Of a stretch of DNA of 38,434 nt, positions 1 through 8,003 are shown piece by piece. A program made the position numbers and the translations under genes. Location of the stretch: the NCBI GenBank assembly GCA_026996795.1, contig JALWKC010000200.1, positions 2,185-40,618 on the forward strand, in the 5' to 3' direction. Positions within the stretch are counted from its first letter, which is position 1; each line of letters begins with the position of its first letter. The DNA is from Lysobacterales bacterium. Its GTDB lineage: Bacteria > Pseudomonadota > Gammaproteobacteria > Xanthomonadales > Marinicellaceae. Under the pieces are notes generated by a model, which was not told where the DNA came from, did not search any database, and saw nothing but the letters and a program-made list of their open reading frames with translations.

Positions 1-7
1 CCCCTGG

Positions 8-733
8 CTAAAACGACCCCGCCAGCGCCTGTTGCTGAACGACCAGCAGCTCGCCGATGCCTTTTTCGGCCAGATCCAGCATGGCACCCAGTTCCTGCCG
101 ATGAAAGGCATGGCCTTCGGCGGTGCCCTGCACTTCCACAAAGGCGCCACCAGAATTCATGACCACATTCATGTCCGTTTCGGCCTCGGAATCTTCAGCG
201 TAATCCAGATCCAGCACCGGCACACCGCGATAAATGCCCACGGAGATGGCCGCCAACGCCCCAATAACCGGATTCTTTTTGATCTCGCCAGCCTTTAACA
301 AGTGATTAACGGCATCCACCAGCGCCACATACGCCCCGGTAATGGAGGCAGTGCGGGTGCCGCCATCGGCCTGAATTACATCGCAATCCAGCGTAATGAC
401 GCGTTCGCCCAGGGCTTCCAGGTCCACCACCGAGCGCAGGGAACGGCCTATCAGCCGCTGAATTTCCTGCGTGCGGCCACTTTGCTTGCCACGGGCCGAT
501 TCACGCCCCATGCGACTGCCGGTGGAGCGGGGCAACATGCCATATTCGGCAGTCACCCAGCCCTGGTTTTTGCCACGCAGCCAGCCAGGCACGCGGTCTT
601 CAATACTGGCGGTGCAAATCACTTTGGTGTCGCCACAACTCACCAGCACGGAACCTTCGGCGTGTTTGGTAAAGTGGCGTTGAATGCTCACCGGGCGCAT
701 TTCATCGGCAGCGCGCAGGCTGGGTCTTTGCAT
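8..733 (-). CDS. rph: Ribonuclease PH
   Basis: This 241-residue protein matches RNase PH, the phosphate-dependent 3'-5' exoribonuclease that trims tRNA 3' ends. Family features are visible: an N-terminal segment close to RPxxRAADExRPV, the stretch [17 protein letters not shown], the basic [20 protein letters not shown] region, and the [19 protein letters not shown] core that contributes to the phosphate-binding site. The length is normal for the family. I place the start at the ATG beginning [12 protein letters not shown]; a 14-residue longer reading from 775 adds sequence not typical of the family. A possible -10 (TAAAAT, minus strand, 771-766) lies upstream. It diverges from rpe. Confidence 0.95.
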   Translation of the reverse strand: MQRPSLRAADEMRPVSIQRHFTKHAEGSVLVSCGDTKVICTASIEDRVPGWLRGKNQGWVTAEYGMLPRSTGSRMGRESARGKQSGRTQEIQRLIGRSLRSVVDLEALGERVITLDCDVIQADGGTRTASITGAYVALVDAVNHLLKAGEIKKNPVIGALAAISVGIYRGVPVLDLDYAEDSEAETDMNVVMNSGGAFVEVQGTAEGHAFHRQELGAMLDLAEKGIGELLVVQQQALAGSF

Positions 734-896
734 AATGTTCTCGTCAGAAATAAGGGATGGGCGGCATTTTACCACCTATGCCGGCCAGCCAAGGGATAGT
801 ACCGGGGAAAATTGACAAGCCATGGGCACAATGACAAACTAGATCAATCCTATGATCCCGGACTCTGTTCCCAAACACCATTTTCAGGAGCCTGCT

Positions 897-1580
897 GTGA
901 AGAAATTCGTGATTGCCCCGTCCATCCTTTCTGCCGATTTTGCCCGCTTGGGTGAAGACACCCAGGCCGTACTGGACGCCGGAGCTGACTGGGTGCATTT
1001 CGATGTCATGGACAATCACTACGTGCCCAACCTCACCATTGGCCCAGACGTGTTATTGGCCTTGCGCGATTACGGCATCACCGCCCCCATTGACGTGCAC
1101 CTGATGGTGGAACCGGTGGACCGGATTATTCCCGACTTTGCCAAAGCCGGCGCCTCCATCATTACCTTTCACCCCGAAGCCAGCAAACACGTGGATCGCA
1201 GTCTGTCGCTGATTCGTGAGCACGGCTGCAAGGCAGGCCTGGTGCTGAATCCGGCCACGCCGCTGAATGTGCTGGATTACGTGATGGACAAACTGGACAT
1301 GATTCTGCTGATGTCGGTCAACCCCGGTTTTGGTGGCCAGAAATTCATCCCGTCGACGCTGAAAAAAATCGCTGACGTGCGCAAGCGCATTGATGAGTCC
1401 GGCCGGGAAATCCGCCTGGAAGTGGACGGCGGAGTTAAAATTGACAACATCCGCAAAATCAAGGACGCCGGTGCGGACACCTTCGTGGCCGGCTCGGCCA
1501 TTTTCAACACCGAGGATTACAAAACCACCATTGACGCCATGCGCGAGCAACTGGATCGCCTCCCGCATGTGCTTTATTGA
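897..1580 (+). CDS. rpe: Ribulose-phosphate 3-epimerase
   Basis: This 227-residue TIM-barrel enzyme interconverts ribulose 5-phosphate and xylulose 5-phosphate in the pentose phosphate pathway. The family signature is clear: [15 protein letters not shown] at the N-terminus, [12 protein letters not shown] with the metal and catalytic residues (about H34 and D36), [18 protein letters not shown], and the second catalytic Asp in [11 protein letters not shown] chose the GTG start because CAGGAG lies six bases upstream (885-890) and the protein then begins MKKFVIAPS as in homologues. An ATG at 852 would add 15 unrelated residues. A TTGACA hexamer at 812-817 could be a -35, but no convincing -10 follows at the right distance. 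Confidence 0.96.
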   Translation: MKKFVIAPSILSADFARLGEDTQAVLDAGADWVHFDVMDNHYVPNLTIGPDVLLALRDYGITAPIDVHLMVEPVDRIIPDFAKAGASIITFHPEASKHVDRSLSLIREHGCKAGLVLNPATPLNVLDYVMDKLDMILLMSVNPGFGGQKFIPSTLKKIADVRKRIDESGREIRLEVDGGVKIDNIRKIKDAGADTFVAGSAIFNTEDYKTTIDAMREQLDRLPHVLY

Positions 1581-1584
1581 GCCG

Positions 1585-1606
1585 GGCTGAAAAGATCAGT
1601 TCAGCC
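1585..1606 (+). terminator. Hairpin just after rpe, weak terminator candidate
   Basis: A 7-bp perfect stem (GGCTGAA with TTCAGCC) with an 8-base loop starts four bases after the rpe stop. No T-run follows, so it may be a 3'-end stabiliser or a weak terminator rather than a canonical rho-independent one. Confidence 0.3.
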
Positions 1607-1625
1607 TGCATTCACCTGCCTGACC

Positions 1626-1631
1626 TATAAT
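1626..1631 (+). promoter_or_regulatory. Consensus -10 box for the PepSY-phoPQ operon
   Basis: A perfect TATAAT lies seven bases before the ATG at 1639. A transcript starting at the usual distance would begin at or within a base of that ATG, implying leaderless translation. No clear -35 hexamer is present at 16-18 bp. Confidence 0.4.
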
Positions 1632-1638
1632 GAGCCGC

Positions 1639-2013
1639 ATGAATGTCATACCGACAAAATGTTCACACCCCTTGAAGCGCCGAAGCCGGCGTGGGCGCGC
1701 TGCTGCCTGGTTGTTACTGGTCGCTCTTCTGCTGGCCAGCCCCCTGGCCCTGTCCCGAGGGGACAAAAACGACCACCGGCGCGGCCAGGAGCTGGACGAG
1801 GCCGTGCGCTCAGTCAAGAGCCAGACCCGTGGGCAAATCCTGTCGGCCAAAACCCATCAGGACAGCCAGCGACGGTATCACAAAATCCGCGTTTTAACTC
1901 CCGATGGCCGGGTCAAGAATGTGCGCCTGCCCGCCGACCGCTCCGGCAAAGCACGACCCGATCAGCGCCGGGGGCCGCCGCCACGCGATCGGGATGACGA
2001 ATGGCGACGGTGA
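1639..2013 (+). CDS. PepSY-like periplasmic protein preceding phoPQ
   Basis: This 124-residue protein has a basic N-terminus, a hydrophobic export segment (AAWLLLVALLLASPLALS, about residues 22-39) and a short soluble domain. The pattern EAVRSVKSQTRGQILSA, then YHKIRVLTPDGRVKNVRLPA, resembles one PepSY repeat: helix, then beta strands with a D-G-R turn. The tail is rich in Arg, Pro and Asp. Small PepSY proteins often precede two-component systems, and phoP starts 28 bases downstream, so it may be an accessory sensor component; that is inference. I chose ATG 1639 because a TATAAT at 1626-1631 overlaps the alternative ATG at 1630 (three residues longer) and would place the transcript start at about 1638. 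Confidence 0.7.
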   Translation: MNVIPTKCSHPLKRRSRRGRAAAWLLLVALLLASPLALSRGDKNDHRRGQELDEAVRSVKSQTRGQILSAKTHQDSQRRYHKIRVLTPDGRVKNVRLPADRSGKARPDQRRGPPPRDRDDEWRR

Positions 2014-2041
2014 AGCGTCCCACAACCTGAGAGAACCTGCC

Positions 2042-2758
2042 ATGCGAGTGCTCCTGATTGAAGACGACGACAACCTGAGACAAACCCTGGAAAAACGTCT
2101 GGCCAGTGAAGGCTTTGTGGTGGATGCGGCTGATAATGGCGAAGATGGCCTCTACCTGGGGCGTGAATACCCACCAGACATTGCCGTGATTGACCTGGGC
2201 TTGCCCCGGGTTTCCGGCATGGAAGTCATCCAGACCCTGCGCGAAGAAAACCACGCCTACCCGATACTGGTGTTGACAGCACGGGGCAGTTGGCAGGACA
2301 AGGTCATGGGGCTGGAAGCCGGCGCCGATGACTACCTGGTCAAGCCCTTTCACTTTCCTGAACTGTTGGCACGTATCAAGGCACTGGTACGCCGTTCGGC
2401 GGGTTTTACCACGCCGGAATTGACCTGCGGGGAAATCAGCCTCAACACCAGCAGCCAGGAAGTCACCGTGGCCGGCCAGCCGGTGGACCTCACTTCCTAC
2501 GAGTACAAGGTGCTGGAATACCTGATGCTGCATCCGGCTCAGGTCATTTCGAAAACCACTCTGACCGAGCACATTTACCATCAGGATTACGACCGCGACA
2601 GCAACGTCATTGAAGTTTTCATTGGCCGCCTGCGCAAAAAACTGGACCCTGAAGGCACCCGTCAACCCATCGAAACCCTGCGCGGACGCGGCTATCGACT
2701 TAACTGCCCTAAAGACACGAGCACCGGGCCCGACAAGGAGAGCACCGCTGACTCATGA
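2042..2758 (+). CDS. phoP: Response regulator PhoP, OmpR family
   Basis: This 238-residue DNA-binding response regulator has a receiver domain (about 1-115) with the acidic pocket IEDDD, phospho-acceptor D51 in VIDLGLP, Thr in VLTARGS and Lys in DDYLVKPF. A winged-helix output domain follows (about 125-225), with LTSYEYKVLEYLMLHP, DRDSNVIEVFIGRLRKKLDP and LRGRGYRL. The partner kinase has a PhoQ-type H box, which supports the PhoP assignment over generic OmpR members. The stop overlaps the phoQ start as ATGA, so the two are translationally coupled. The start is the ATG before RVLLIEDDD; a longer reading from 1904 overlaps the PepSY gene and is not family-like. Confidence 0.9.
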   Translation: MRVLLIEDDDNLRQTLEKRLASEGFVVDAADNGEDGLYLGREYPPDIAVIDLGLPRVSGMEVIQTLREENHAYPILVLTARGSWQDKVMGLEAGADDYLVKPFHFPELLARIKALVRRSAGFTTPELTCGEISLNTSSQEVTVAGQPVDLTSYEYKVLEYLMLHPAQVISKTTLTEHIYHQDYDRDSNVIEVFIGRLRKKLDPEGTRQPIETLRGRGYRLNCPKDTSTGPDKESTADS

Positions 2759-4128
2759 GCGGGCGCCTGGGCCGCATCTCCCTCACCACGCGCTTGCTGG
2801 TCACTGCGTCGCTGGCGCTGGCCGTGGCGCTGGCGGCCATCGGGCTGGTAATGCACGAAGCCTTCAGCGAAAAAACCCGCGACCTGGTGGAAGAGCGGCT
2901 GGAAAGCTATCTGTTTGGCCTGCTCAGCACCCTGGAACCGGATCAGCGCGGCTATTTCACCCTCACCGACAACCTGCCAGAACCGAGATTGTCCCGGCCC
3001 GCTTCGGGCCTGTATGCGGAACTGCTGGCCGGCGACCAGCACTGGCAGTCGCCTTCCCTGCTGGGTGTGGCCTTGCCCGCCGTGGCCTCGTTGCCTGCCG
3101 GAGAAACCCGCTTCGAACAACTGCGTAACGCGGAGGATCAACCGCTGTTTCGCCTGCGTCGCGGGCTGGTCTGGGAAACCGACAGCGGTGAAGAAATCCC
3201 CTTTACCCTTAGCGTCAGCGAAGACGCCAGCGGCTATTTCCGCGAACTGGCAGATTTCCGCCGCAACCTGTGGACCTGGCTGCTGTTTGCCAGCATTATC
3301 CTGATCGGCGTACAGGGCCTGATTCTGGGATGGTCGCTGCGACCGCTGAAACGCCTGACCGAAGACGTGCAACAACTGGAAACCGGCCACCGTGACCGGC
3401 TGGGCGATGACTACCCCAGTGAACTGTCCGGTCTAACCCAAAGCGTTAACGACCTGTTGCAGAATGAACGCACCAACCTCGAACGCCAGCGCAAAACCCT
3501 GGGCGATCTCGCCCACAGCCTGAAAACCCCGCTGGCGGTGGTGCACGCCGAACTGGAAAAGCCCGGTCCGGCGGATGCCCGCCTGTTGCAGGAACAGGTA
3601 CGCAACATGGACGACATCGTCGCCTACCAGTTGCAACGGGCGGCGGTGGCTGGTCACCGCACCTTCACCAGTGGCGTGCCGGTCATCGACAAGGTGCAAC
3701 AGATTACCCGCACCCTGGACAAGGTCTACCGGCAGAAAAAAGTCCGGCTGACCACGCGCGTGGCCCCGGGGGCCGAGTTTTTTGGCGAACACGGTGACCT
3801 GATGGAGCTTTTGGGCAACCTGCTGGAAAATGCCTACAAATGGTGCGACCGCCAGGTGCTGCTGGAAATCCGCACCCTGACCCACCCGGGCCGCAAGCGC
3901 ACCGGCTTGCGCATCGACGTGGCCGATGACGGCCCCGGCATCCCCGCAACCCAGCGCGACAGCTTGTTGCAACGCGGCGTGCGCGGCGATGAACAAGGCA
4001 CCGCCAGCGGCCATGGCATTGGCCTGTCCATTGTGGCCGATATCGTTGAAGCCTACGGCGGCGAACTGCGCATCGACCGCCACCCCACACTGGGTGGCGC
4101 GTGGTTTATGATCACCCTGCCGCCGTAA
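2755..4128 (+). CDS. phoQ: Sensor histidine kinase PhoQ
   Basis: This 457-residue inner-membrane kinase has a first membrane helix at about 13-33, a periplasmic domain (about 35-170), a second helix (about 172-193), a HAMP-like linker, a dimerisation/phospho-acceptor domain with H254 in DLAHSLKTPLAVV, and an ATPase domain with N box ENAYKWC, G1 box DDGPGIP and G2 box GHGIGLSIV. The H box with SLKTPL rather than ELRTPL is characteristic of PhoQ, which responds to divalent cations, acid or cationic peptides in known cases. The periplasmic domain is not obviously rich in acidic patches, so the ligand is uncertain. The start codon overlaps the phoP stop by four bases. Confidence 0.88.
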   Translation: MSGRLGRISLTTRLLVTASLALAVALAAIGLVMHEAFSEKTRDLVEERLESYLFGLLSTLEPDQRGYFTLTDNLPEPRLSRPASGLYAELLAGDQHWQSPSLLGVALPAVASLPAGETRFEQLRNAEDQPLFRLRRGLVWETDSGEEIPFTLSVSEDASGYFRELADFRRNLWTWLLFASIILIGVQGLILGWSLRPLKRLTEDVQQLETGHRDRLGDDYPSELSGLTQSVNDLLQNERTNLERQRKTLGDLAHSLKTPLAVVHAELEKPGPADARLLQEQVRNMDDIVAYQLQRAAVAGHRTFTSGVPVIDKVQQITRTLDKVYRQKKVRLTTRVAPGAEFFGEHGDLMELLGNLLENAYKWCDRQVLLEIRTLTHPGRKRTGLRIDVADDGPGIPATQRDSLLQRGVRGDEQGTASGHGIGLSIVADIVEAYGGELRIDRHPTLGGAWFMITLPP

Positions 4129-4147
4129 TAGTGGTCGTGCTGACAAA

Positions 4148-4180
4148 GCAACAGGCCCCGGAAATTCCGGGGCCTGTTGC
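4148..4180. terminator. Hairpin terminator between phoQ and a convergent gene
   Basis: A 16-bp perfect inverted repeat (4148-4163 and 4165-4180, outer bases GCAACAGG/CCTGTTGC) lies in the 88-base gap between two converging genes. Flanking T-runs are weak: TTTGTC on the minus strand and none on the plus. It probably ends transcripts from both sides. Confidence 0.65.
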
Positions 4181-4216
4181 ATCGAGTTGAACAAATGGAT
4201 TGAACGATTTGTCCGC

Positions 4217-5074
4217 TTATTCCGGCAGTGGCACCACCTTGCAGATGACTTGCCCCCCTTCCAGCCGACATTCCATCCGGGTAGGCAGCGAACCACCGCC
4301 ACCACCTTGAGCAGGAGTCGTGCCGTTTGTCACCGGAATACCCAAACGCTGCATCAGGTTCAACCAAGCATCCAGTTCCGCCTGATCGTTGATGTCAGTG
4401 GACATGCCATTAACCGCAGAACCCGTTGTGGGAATGGGCCTGTTGTCGCTTCGATAAAGGCCAACAATTTGAGCAAAAAGGACCGGATTACCGTTTTCAT
4501 CAACAGTTATGCTGGTTACTTGTACTTTGGCAGTGGTTCCATCCGGGAAGTGTATAAACACAGTATTATTAGCGACCAAACCAGTCAGTGTGCTTAGCAC
4601 ATTAGTGGCAACGACAATTCCACCATTAGCACCACTATCAGCGAGCCACAATTCGACAGCATGGACAAGGCCGCCACTTTCTGTTGGGTTTGCTGCCAGA
4701 TCAATGGCACTGCCGGGCGGGTTAGGCAATGGCAATTGAGAAACATTAATCTCCTTGTCTTGTGCCAGAAAAGCCGCAAAATCCAGGGTATTCTGCAGTT
4801 TTTCAGCAGCCTCTACCGGGGTGGGTATTTCCTGAACCAGGGTGCGCGAGAACCCCGGCTCGCTAATGATTTCGACAAAATACGACCGGTACAAACCGTT
4901 ATTAAAATCCAGCATGTGGACAATGGAATTATCGGTATAAACGCCGCTGGCGGCTTCCTGCATCTGAATGGACGTGCAGCCGTCACAAATGCCCACGCCA
5001 TCGGCCACCGCCACCGTGGCCATGCCCATGCTGAACAATCCAGCAATCACAAAGGTAAACAGTGAGTTTTTCAT
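4217..5074 (-). CDS. Secreted protein of unknown function behind a possible phase-variable promoter
   Basis: I do not recognise this family. The 285-residue protein starts with a Sec signal peptide (LFTFVIAGLFSMGMATVAVADG, cleavage near residue 24). A CDGC motif follows at the mature N-terminus, then a mixed alpha/beta region with HMLDFNNGLYRSYF and HAVELWLADSGANGG. Near the C-terminus are a GGGGG linker and a second Cys pair (MECRLEGGQVICK), which suggests disulfides in the periplasm or outside the cell. The start at ATG 5074 is firm because GGAGGA lies eight bases upstream. The promoter at 5160-5130 contains a nine-G run in its spacer. No operon partner: mazG diverges and phoQ converges. 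Confidence 0.75.
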   Translation of the reverse strand: MKNSLFTFVIAGLFSMGMATVAVADGVGICDGCTSIQMQEAASGVYTDNSIVHMLDFNNGLYRSYFVEIISEPGFSRTLVQEIPTPVEAAEKLQNTLDFAAFLAQDKEINVSQLPLPNPPGSAIDLAANPTESGGLVHAVELWLADSGANGGIVVATNVLSTLTGLVANNTVFIHFPDGTTAKVQVTSITVDENGNPVLFAQIVGLYRSDNRPIPTTGSAVNGMSTDINDQAELDAWLNLMQRLGIPVTNGTTPAQGGGGGSLPTRMECRLEGGQVICKVVPLPE

Positions 5075-5129
5075 GGTGGTTCCTCCAGGGTTGGTTATTA
5101 TCTGGTGTCTTTTTTTCAAAGACAAAAGG

Positions 5130-5160
5130 ATTTTACCCCCCCCCACTATTATTTTGTCAA
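5130..5160 (-). promoter_or_regulatory. Promoter with G9 spacer tract, candidate phase-variable switch
   Basis: On the minus strand a perfect TTGACA (5160-5155) is followed by ten AT-rich bases, nine G (5144-5136) and TAAAAT (5135-5130). The spacer is 19 bp; losing two G would give the optimal 17. The leader to the ATG at 5074 is about 50 bases and starts with a 7-bp hairpin (5106-5124). Confidence 0.7.
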
Positions 5161-5228
5161 GTAATGGTATTCATAAGTCATTTAACCATTTATCAATTGG
5201 TATGGATATTGCTCTTAGTAAGCTCATA

Positions 5229-5258
5229 CTGCCAGATGTATTTTTTATTTGCTATGAT
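5229..5258 (+). promoter_or_regulatory. mazG promoter with extended -10
   Basis: CTGCCA (5229-5234), an 18-bp spacer and TATGAT (5253-5258) with an upstream TG (5250-5251) form an extended -10 promoter. Seven bases separate the -10 from the mazG ATG, so the mRNA may be leaderless. Confidence 0.5.
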
Positions 5259-5265
5259 CTGCACC

Positions 5266-6114
5266 ATGACAAACTCACCCAACAAGAAGCCAAAGCAGGC
5301 GCAGGCGGAAAGCGTTTCACCGGCCAGCGCCAAACCCCGTGATACCGGCATCACCCAATTGCTGGAGATCATGGCCCGTTTACGCGACCCGCACAAGGGC
5401 TGCCCCTGGGACAAACAACAGGACTTTACCAGCATTGCCCCTTACACCGTGGAAGAGGCCTATGAAGTGGCCGATGCCATTGCCGCCGGTGACATGGCGC
5501 ACTTGAAAGAAGAACTGGGAGACTTGCTGTTTCAGGTGGTGTTTCATTCACAAATGGCCGCAGAAGGCGGGCATTTTGCTTTTGCCGATGTAGTGAAGGC
5601 GCTGAATGAAAAAATGGTTCAGCGCCACCCGCATGTATTCGACCCACAACACCCACCGCTGACGACCCGGCAACAAACAGCCGTGTGGGAACAGCGCAAA
5701 CACGTCGGCAAAACCAGTGTGCTGGATGACATCCCCGCCAATGTGCCCGGCTTGTTGCGAGCGGTCAAACTACAAAAGCGGGCGGCCAGCATCGGCTTTG
5801 ACTGGCCGAATGTGGCCCCGGTGTTTGACAAACTGGATGAGGAAGTGGCTGAGCTGAAGGAAGCCATGGCCAGTGGCGACAAGGCCCGCATGCAGGATGA
5901 GCTGGGAGACGTGTTGTTTGTGATCACCAACCTGGCGCGTCACATCGGCGTGGATCCGGAACTGGCCTTGCGCCAGGCCAACAACAAATTCGAAAAACGC
6001 TTTCGTCAGGTGGAAAAAAAAGCCCGTCAAAACGAAGAGGCAAATGGTCGCTATTCTCTGGAAACTCTGGACAAATTATGGAACAAGGTCAAGGCAGAAC
6101 AGAAAAATCCCTGA
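5266..6114 (+). CDS. mazG: Nucleoside triphosphate pyrophosphohydrolase MazG
   Basis: This 282-residue protein hydrolyses (d)NTPs to NMP and pyrophosphate. It carries two tandem MazG folds, as in the E. coli protein of 263 residues. The first has GCPWDKQQDFTSIAPY, EEAYEVADAI and EELGDLLFQVVFHSQMA, giving the metal-binding ExxE...ExxD pattern. The second has DKLDEEVAELKEAM and DELGDVLFVITNLARH. The start at 5266 gives a short Lys/Gln-rich extension before the first domain; there is no good ribosome binding site, and the -10 box seven bases upstream suggests leaderless translation. The stop codon TGA lies inside the 4-bp target duplication of the 158-bp repeat inserted directly after it. Confidence 0.93.
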   Translation: MTNSPNKKPKQAQAESVSPASAKPRDTGITQLLEIMARLRDPHKGCPWDKQQDFTSIAPYTVEEAYEVADAIAAGDMAHLKEELGDLLFQVVFHSQMAAEGGHFAFADVVKALNEKMVQRHPHVFDPQHPPLTTRQQTAVWEQRKHVGKTSVLDDIPANVPGLLRAVKLQKRAASIGFDWPNVAPVFDKLDEEVAELKEAMASGDKARMQDELGDVLFVITNLARHIGVDPELALRQANNKFEKRFRQVEKKARQNEEANGRYSLETLDKLWNKVKAEQKNP

Positions 6115-6272
6115 GGAAGCATTGATTGAATCATGAACTCGCTTCTCACACCTGAAATGCCCGATAACTGCGTTGAAGCCCTTGCCAATAGCACGCTATT
6201 GGCTCCGAACTTCGCCTTGTTCTCGAACATTTCCGGCATAAGTTGCTTCGTCCAGATTCAATCAGTTTTTCC
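6115..6272. mobile_element. 158-bp foldback MITE-like element, copy 1
   Basis: One of three 158-bp copies in the window. It has terminal inverted repeats (here partly decayed: GGAAGCATTGATTGAATC at the left against GGAAAAACTGATTGAATC read inward from the right) and a central palindrome GCCAATAGC/GCTATTGGC exactly at the midpoint. It is flanked by CTGA (6111-6114) and CTAA (6273-6276), a target duplication with one change. The left flank includes the mazG stop codon. By hand count it differs from copy 3 at about 20 positions. It encodes no protein. Decayed ends and flanks suggest it is the oldest copy. Confidence 0.85.
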
Positions 6273-6327
6273 CTAAGTATCAACACACTGGAATTTCAAA
6301 TAAACACACCAATAAGGAGGAATTGAC

Positions 6328-6867
6328 ATGCTGAGAAACACCAAAGACAGTTACGGCCTGGTGGCCCGGCTCTTGCACTGGCTGATGGCCATTTTAATTA
6401 TTGGCCTGATTATTGTCGGGCTGATCATGACCGAATTGCCCAAAGGGGACTTGAAGAGTCAAATTTATCAGACACACAAGGCCATCGGCGCAATCGTGTT
6501 GATTTTATTGATTTTCCGCTTGTTCTGGCGTCTCATCAACCCCGTGCCGGAACCCTTGAGCATAGACCTGCGCGAACGGCTGTTGGCGCGATTGATGCAC
6601 CTGGTCCTGTATGCGTTGATTTTCATTCAGGCCCTGTCCGGAATCATCATGTCGCAAGCTCATGGCTATGCGGTCAGTGTGTTCGGCTGGTTTGAGCTGC
6701 CCACACTGGTCAACAAAAGCAAGGACCTGGCCGAAGCGGCTGAAGAAGTGCATGAATTTGTCTGGATTATCCTGACCATTGGCATCATTCTGCACGTCAT
6801 GGCGGCACTGAAACACCATTTTATTGACAAGGATCGGACGTTATTACGCATGATCAAGGGTCAATAA
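6328..6867 (+). CDS. Cytochrome b561 family membrane protein
   Basis: This 179-residue protein has four predicted membrane helices (about 14-34, 47-66, 88-108 and 144-165) and matches the bacterial cytochrome b561 (CybB/YodB/YceJ) family of di-heme b-type electron carriers. Likely heme ligands are H17 in RLLHWLM, H50 in QTHKAIG, and histidines in the fourth helix region (VHEFVWII, ILHVMAALKHHF). In known members it moves electrons from the quinone pool, for example to superoxide. The start is supported by AAGGAGGA (6314-6321), seven bases before ATG. It is preceded by MITE copy 1 and converges with the Nudix-ThiE gene across 19 bases. The physiological partner cannot be told from the sequence. 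Confidence 0.88.
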   Translation: MLRNTKDSYGLVARLLHWLMAILIIGLIIVGLIMTELPKGDLKSQIYQTHKAIGAIVLILLIFRLFWRLINPVPEPLSIDLRERLLARLMHLVLYALIFIQALSGIIMSQAHGYAVSVFGWFELPTLVNKSKDLAEAAEEVHEFVWIILTIGIILHVMAALKHHFIDKDRTLLRMIKGQ

Positions 6868-6886
6868 ACCAGGCAAAGTAGTAACT

Positions 6887-7924
6887 TTACTCCTGCTCCA
6901 GGCGAATGCCGGCCACTCCCTGACCACCATGCCGTCTTACTGTTTTCCGGTCCTTCACTGTCATGCCGCCAAGGGCAAACACGGGCAAGCAGGTTTTCTC
7001 GGTTAAACGGGAAAACCCTTCCCACCCCAACGTTTGGGCTTCCGGATGGGACGGCGTGGCGTGAACCGGCGACAGGCTGACGAAATCCACCCCCAGCTTT
7101 TCGGCCTGACGCAGTTCCTGCGCGTTGTGGGCTGAGGCCGACAGCCACGCCGAGGCATCAACCGGGCGGTTCTGACAGGCCATCAGTTGCCGGCTGTCCA
7201 GGTGCAGCCCGTCAACGATGCCGTATTCAAGCATGGCCTTGCCTTGGGCCAGATCACCGTTGTAAATCAGCGGCACGTTATTCTCCTGACACCAGCCACG
7301 CAGGGCTTTCAGCACCAGCGCACGGCTGGCCGCTGGCACCGTTTTACTGCGAAATTGCACCAGTGGCACCCCATTCTGCAGGCGGGTTCTGGCCTCGGCC
7401 AGCCATTTTTCCATGGCTTGTGGCGATGCCTTGTGTATGGATGAAGGGCTCGATGCCAGGCCCGGCGTGATCCAGTAGTAATCCGGCAAACGAATGGCCT
7501 GCACGATGGGCCGGTCGGCAGCCGGCATCTCCAATGCACTGAGTTCATCCAGGCTGATCCATTTCAGCGGCTGGCCTTCCCGCGCATAAACACGTTTGGC
7601 GGCCTCGGGGTCGGTGAGTTCGTACACATCCAGGGCCACGCTTTTGTCCGGGTAATGGTGAGTGAGGCGAATCAGAGGCACAGGTGACTGTGGCGACTGA
7701 TTCAGGTCATAACCCAGCTCTTCGAGTATTTCACGCCCCAAGGCTGCTTGTGCTGATTCACCCGGCTCTGCCTTGCCGCCGGGAAACTCCCACAAGCCGC
7801 CCTGATGCTTTTCTGCCGCTCGTTGCTGAACCAGCACCCGCCCCCGATCATCACGCAGCACCAGCGCAACCACTGGAATAGGCGCTGTGTTTTTGCTGGC
7901 CTGTTGGCTGGTATCGTCTTTCAT
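6887..7924 (-). CDS. Nudix hydrolase fused to a ThiE-like domain
   Basis: This 345-residue protein joins two domains. Residues about 15-145 form a MutT-type Nudix hydrolase with a complete Nudix box (about 50-72: GKAEPGES, REILEELGY), expected to hydrolyse oxidised nucleotides such as 8-oxo-dGTP. Residues about 155-345 form a thiamine-phosphate-synthase-like TIM barrel (PLVQFRSK, PLIYNGDLAQ, DGLHLDSRQL, SASAHNAQEL, VDFVSLSPVHATPSHP, VFALGGM). The same fusion downstream of secA is common in gammaproteobacteria. Whether the ThiE half is active is uncertain: its motifs are looser than in canonical ThiE. A TTG at 7948 is an alternative start eight residues upstream. It is the last gene of the secA strand. 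Confidence 0.88.
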   Translation of the reverse strand: MKDDTSQQASKNTAPIPVVALVLRDDRGRVLVQQRAAEKHQGGLWEFPGGKAEPGESAQAALGREILEELGYDLNQSPQSPVPLIRLTHHYPDKSVALDVYELTDPEAAKRVYAREGQPLKWISLDELSALEMPAADRPIVQAIRLPDYYWITPGLASSPSSIHKASPQAMEKWLAEARTRLQNGVPLVQFRSKTVPAASRALVLKALRGWCQENNVPLIYNGDLAQGKAMLEYGIVDGLHLDSRQLMACQNRPVDASAWLSASAHNAQELRQAEKLGVDFVSLSPVHATPSHPEAQTLGWEGFSRLTEKTCLPVFALGGMTVKDRKTVRRHGGQGVAGIRLEQE

Positions 7925-8003
7925 TGTCCTGTTTCTGTGAGATTTCAACTGACCTGCATGATTTGGGAACGGATAAGCCGGATAGGATATTACGCTTTGT
8001 CAC

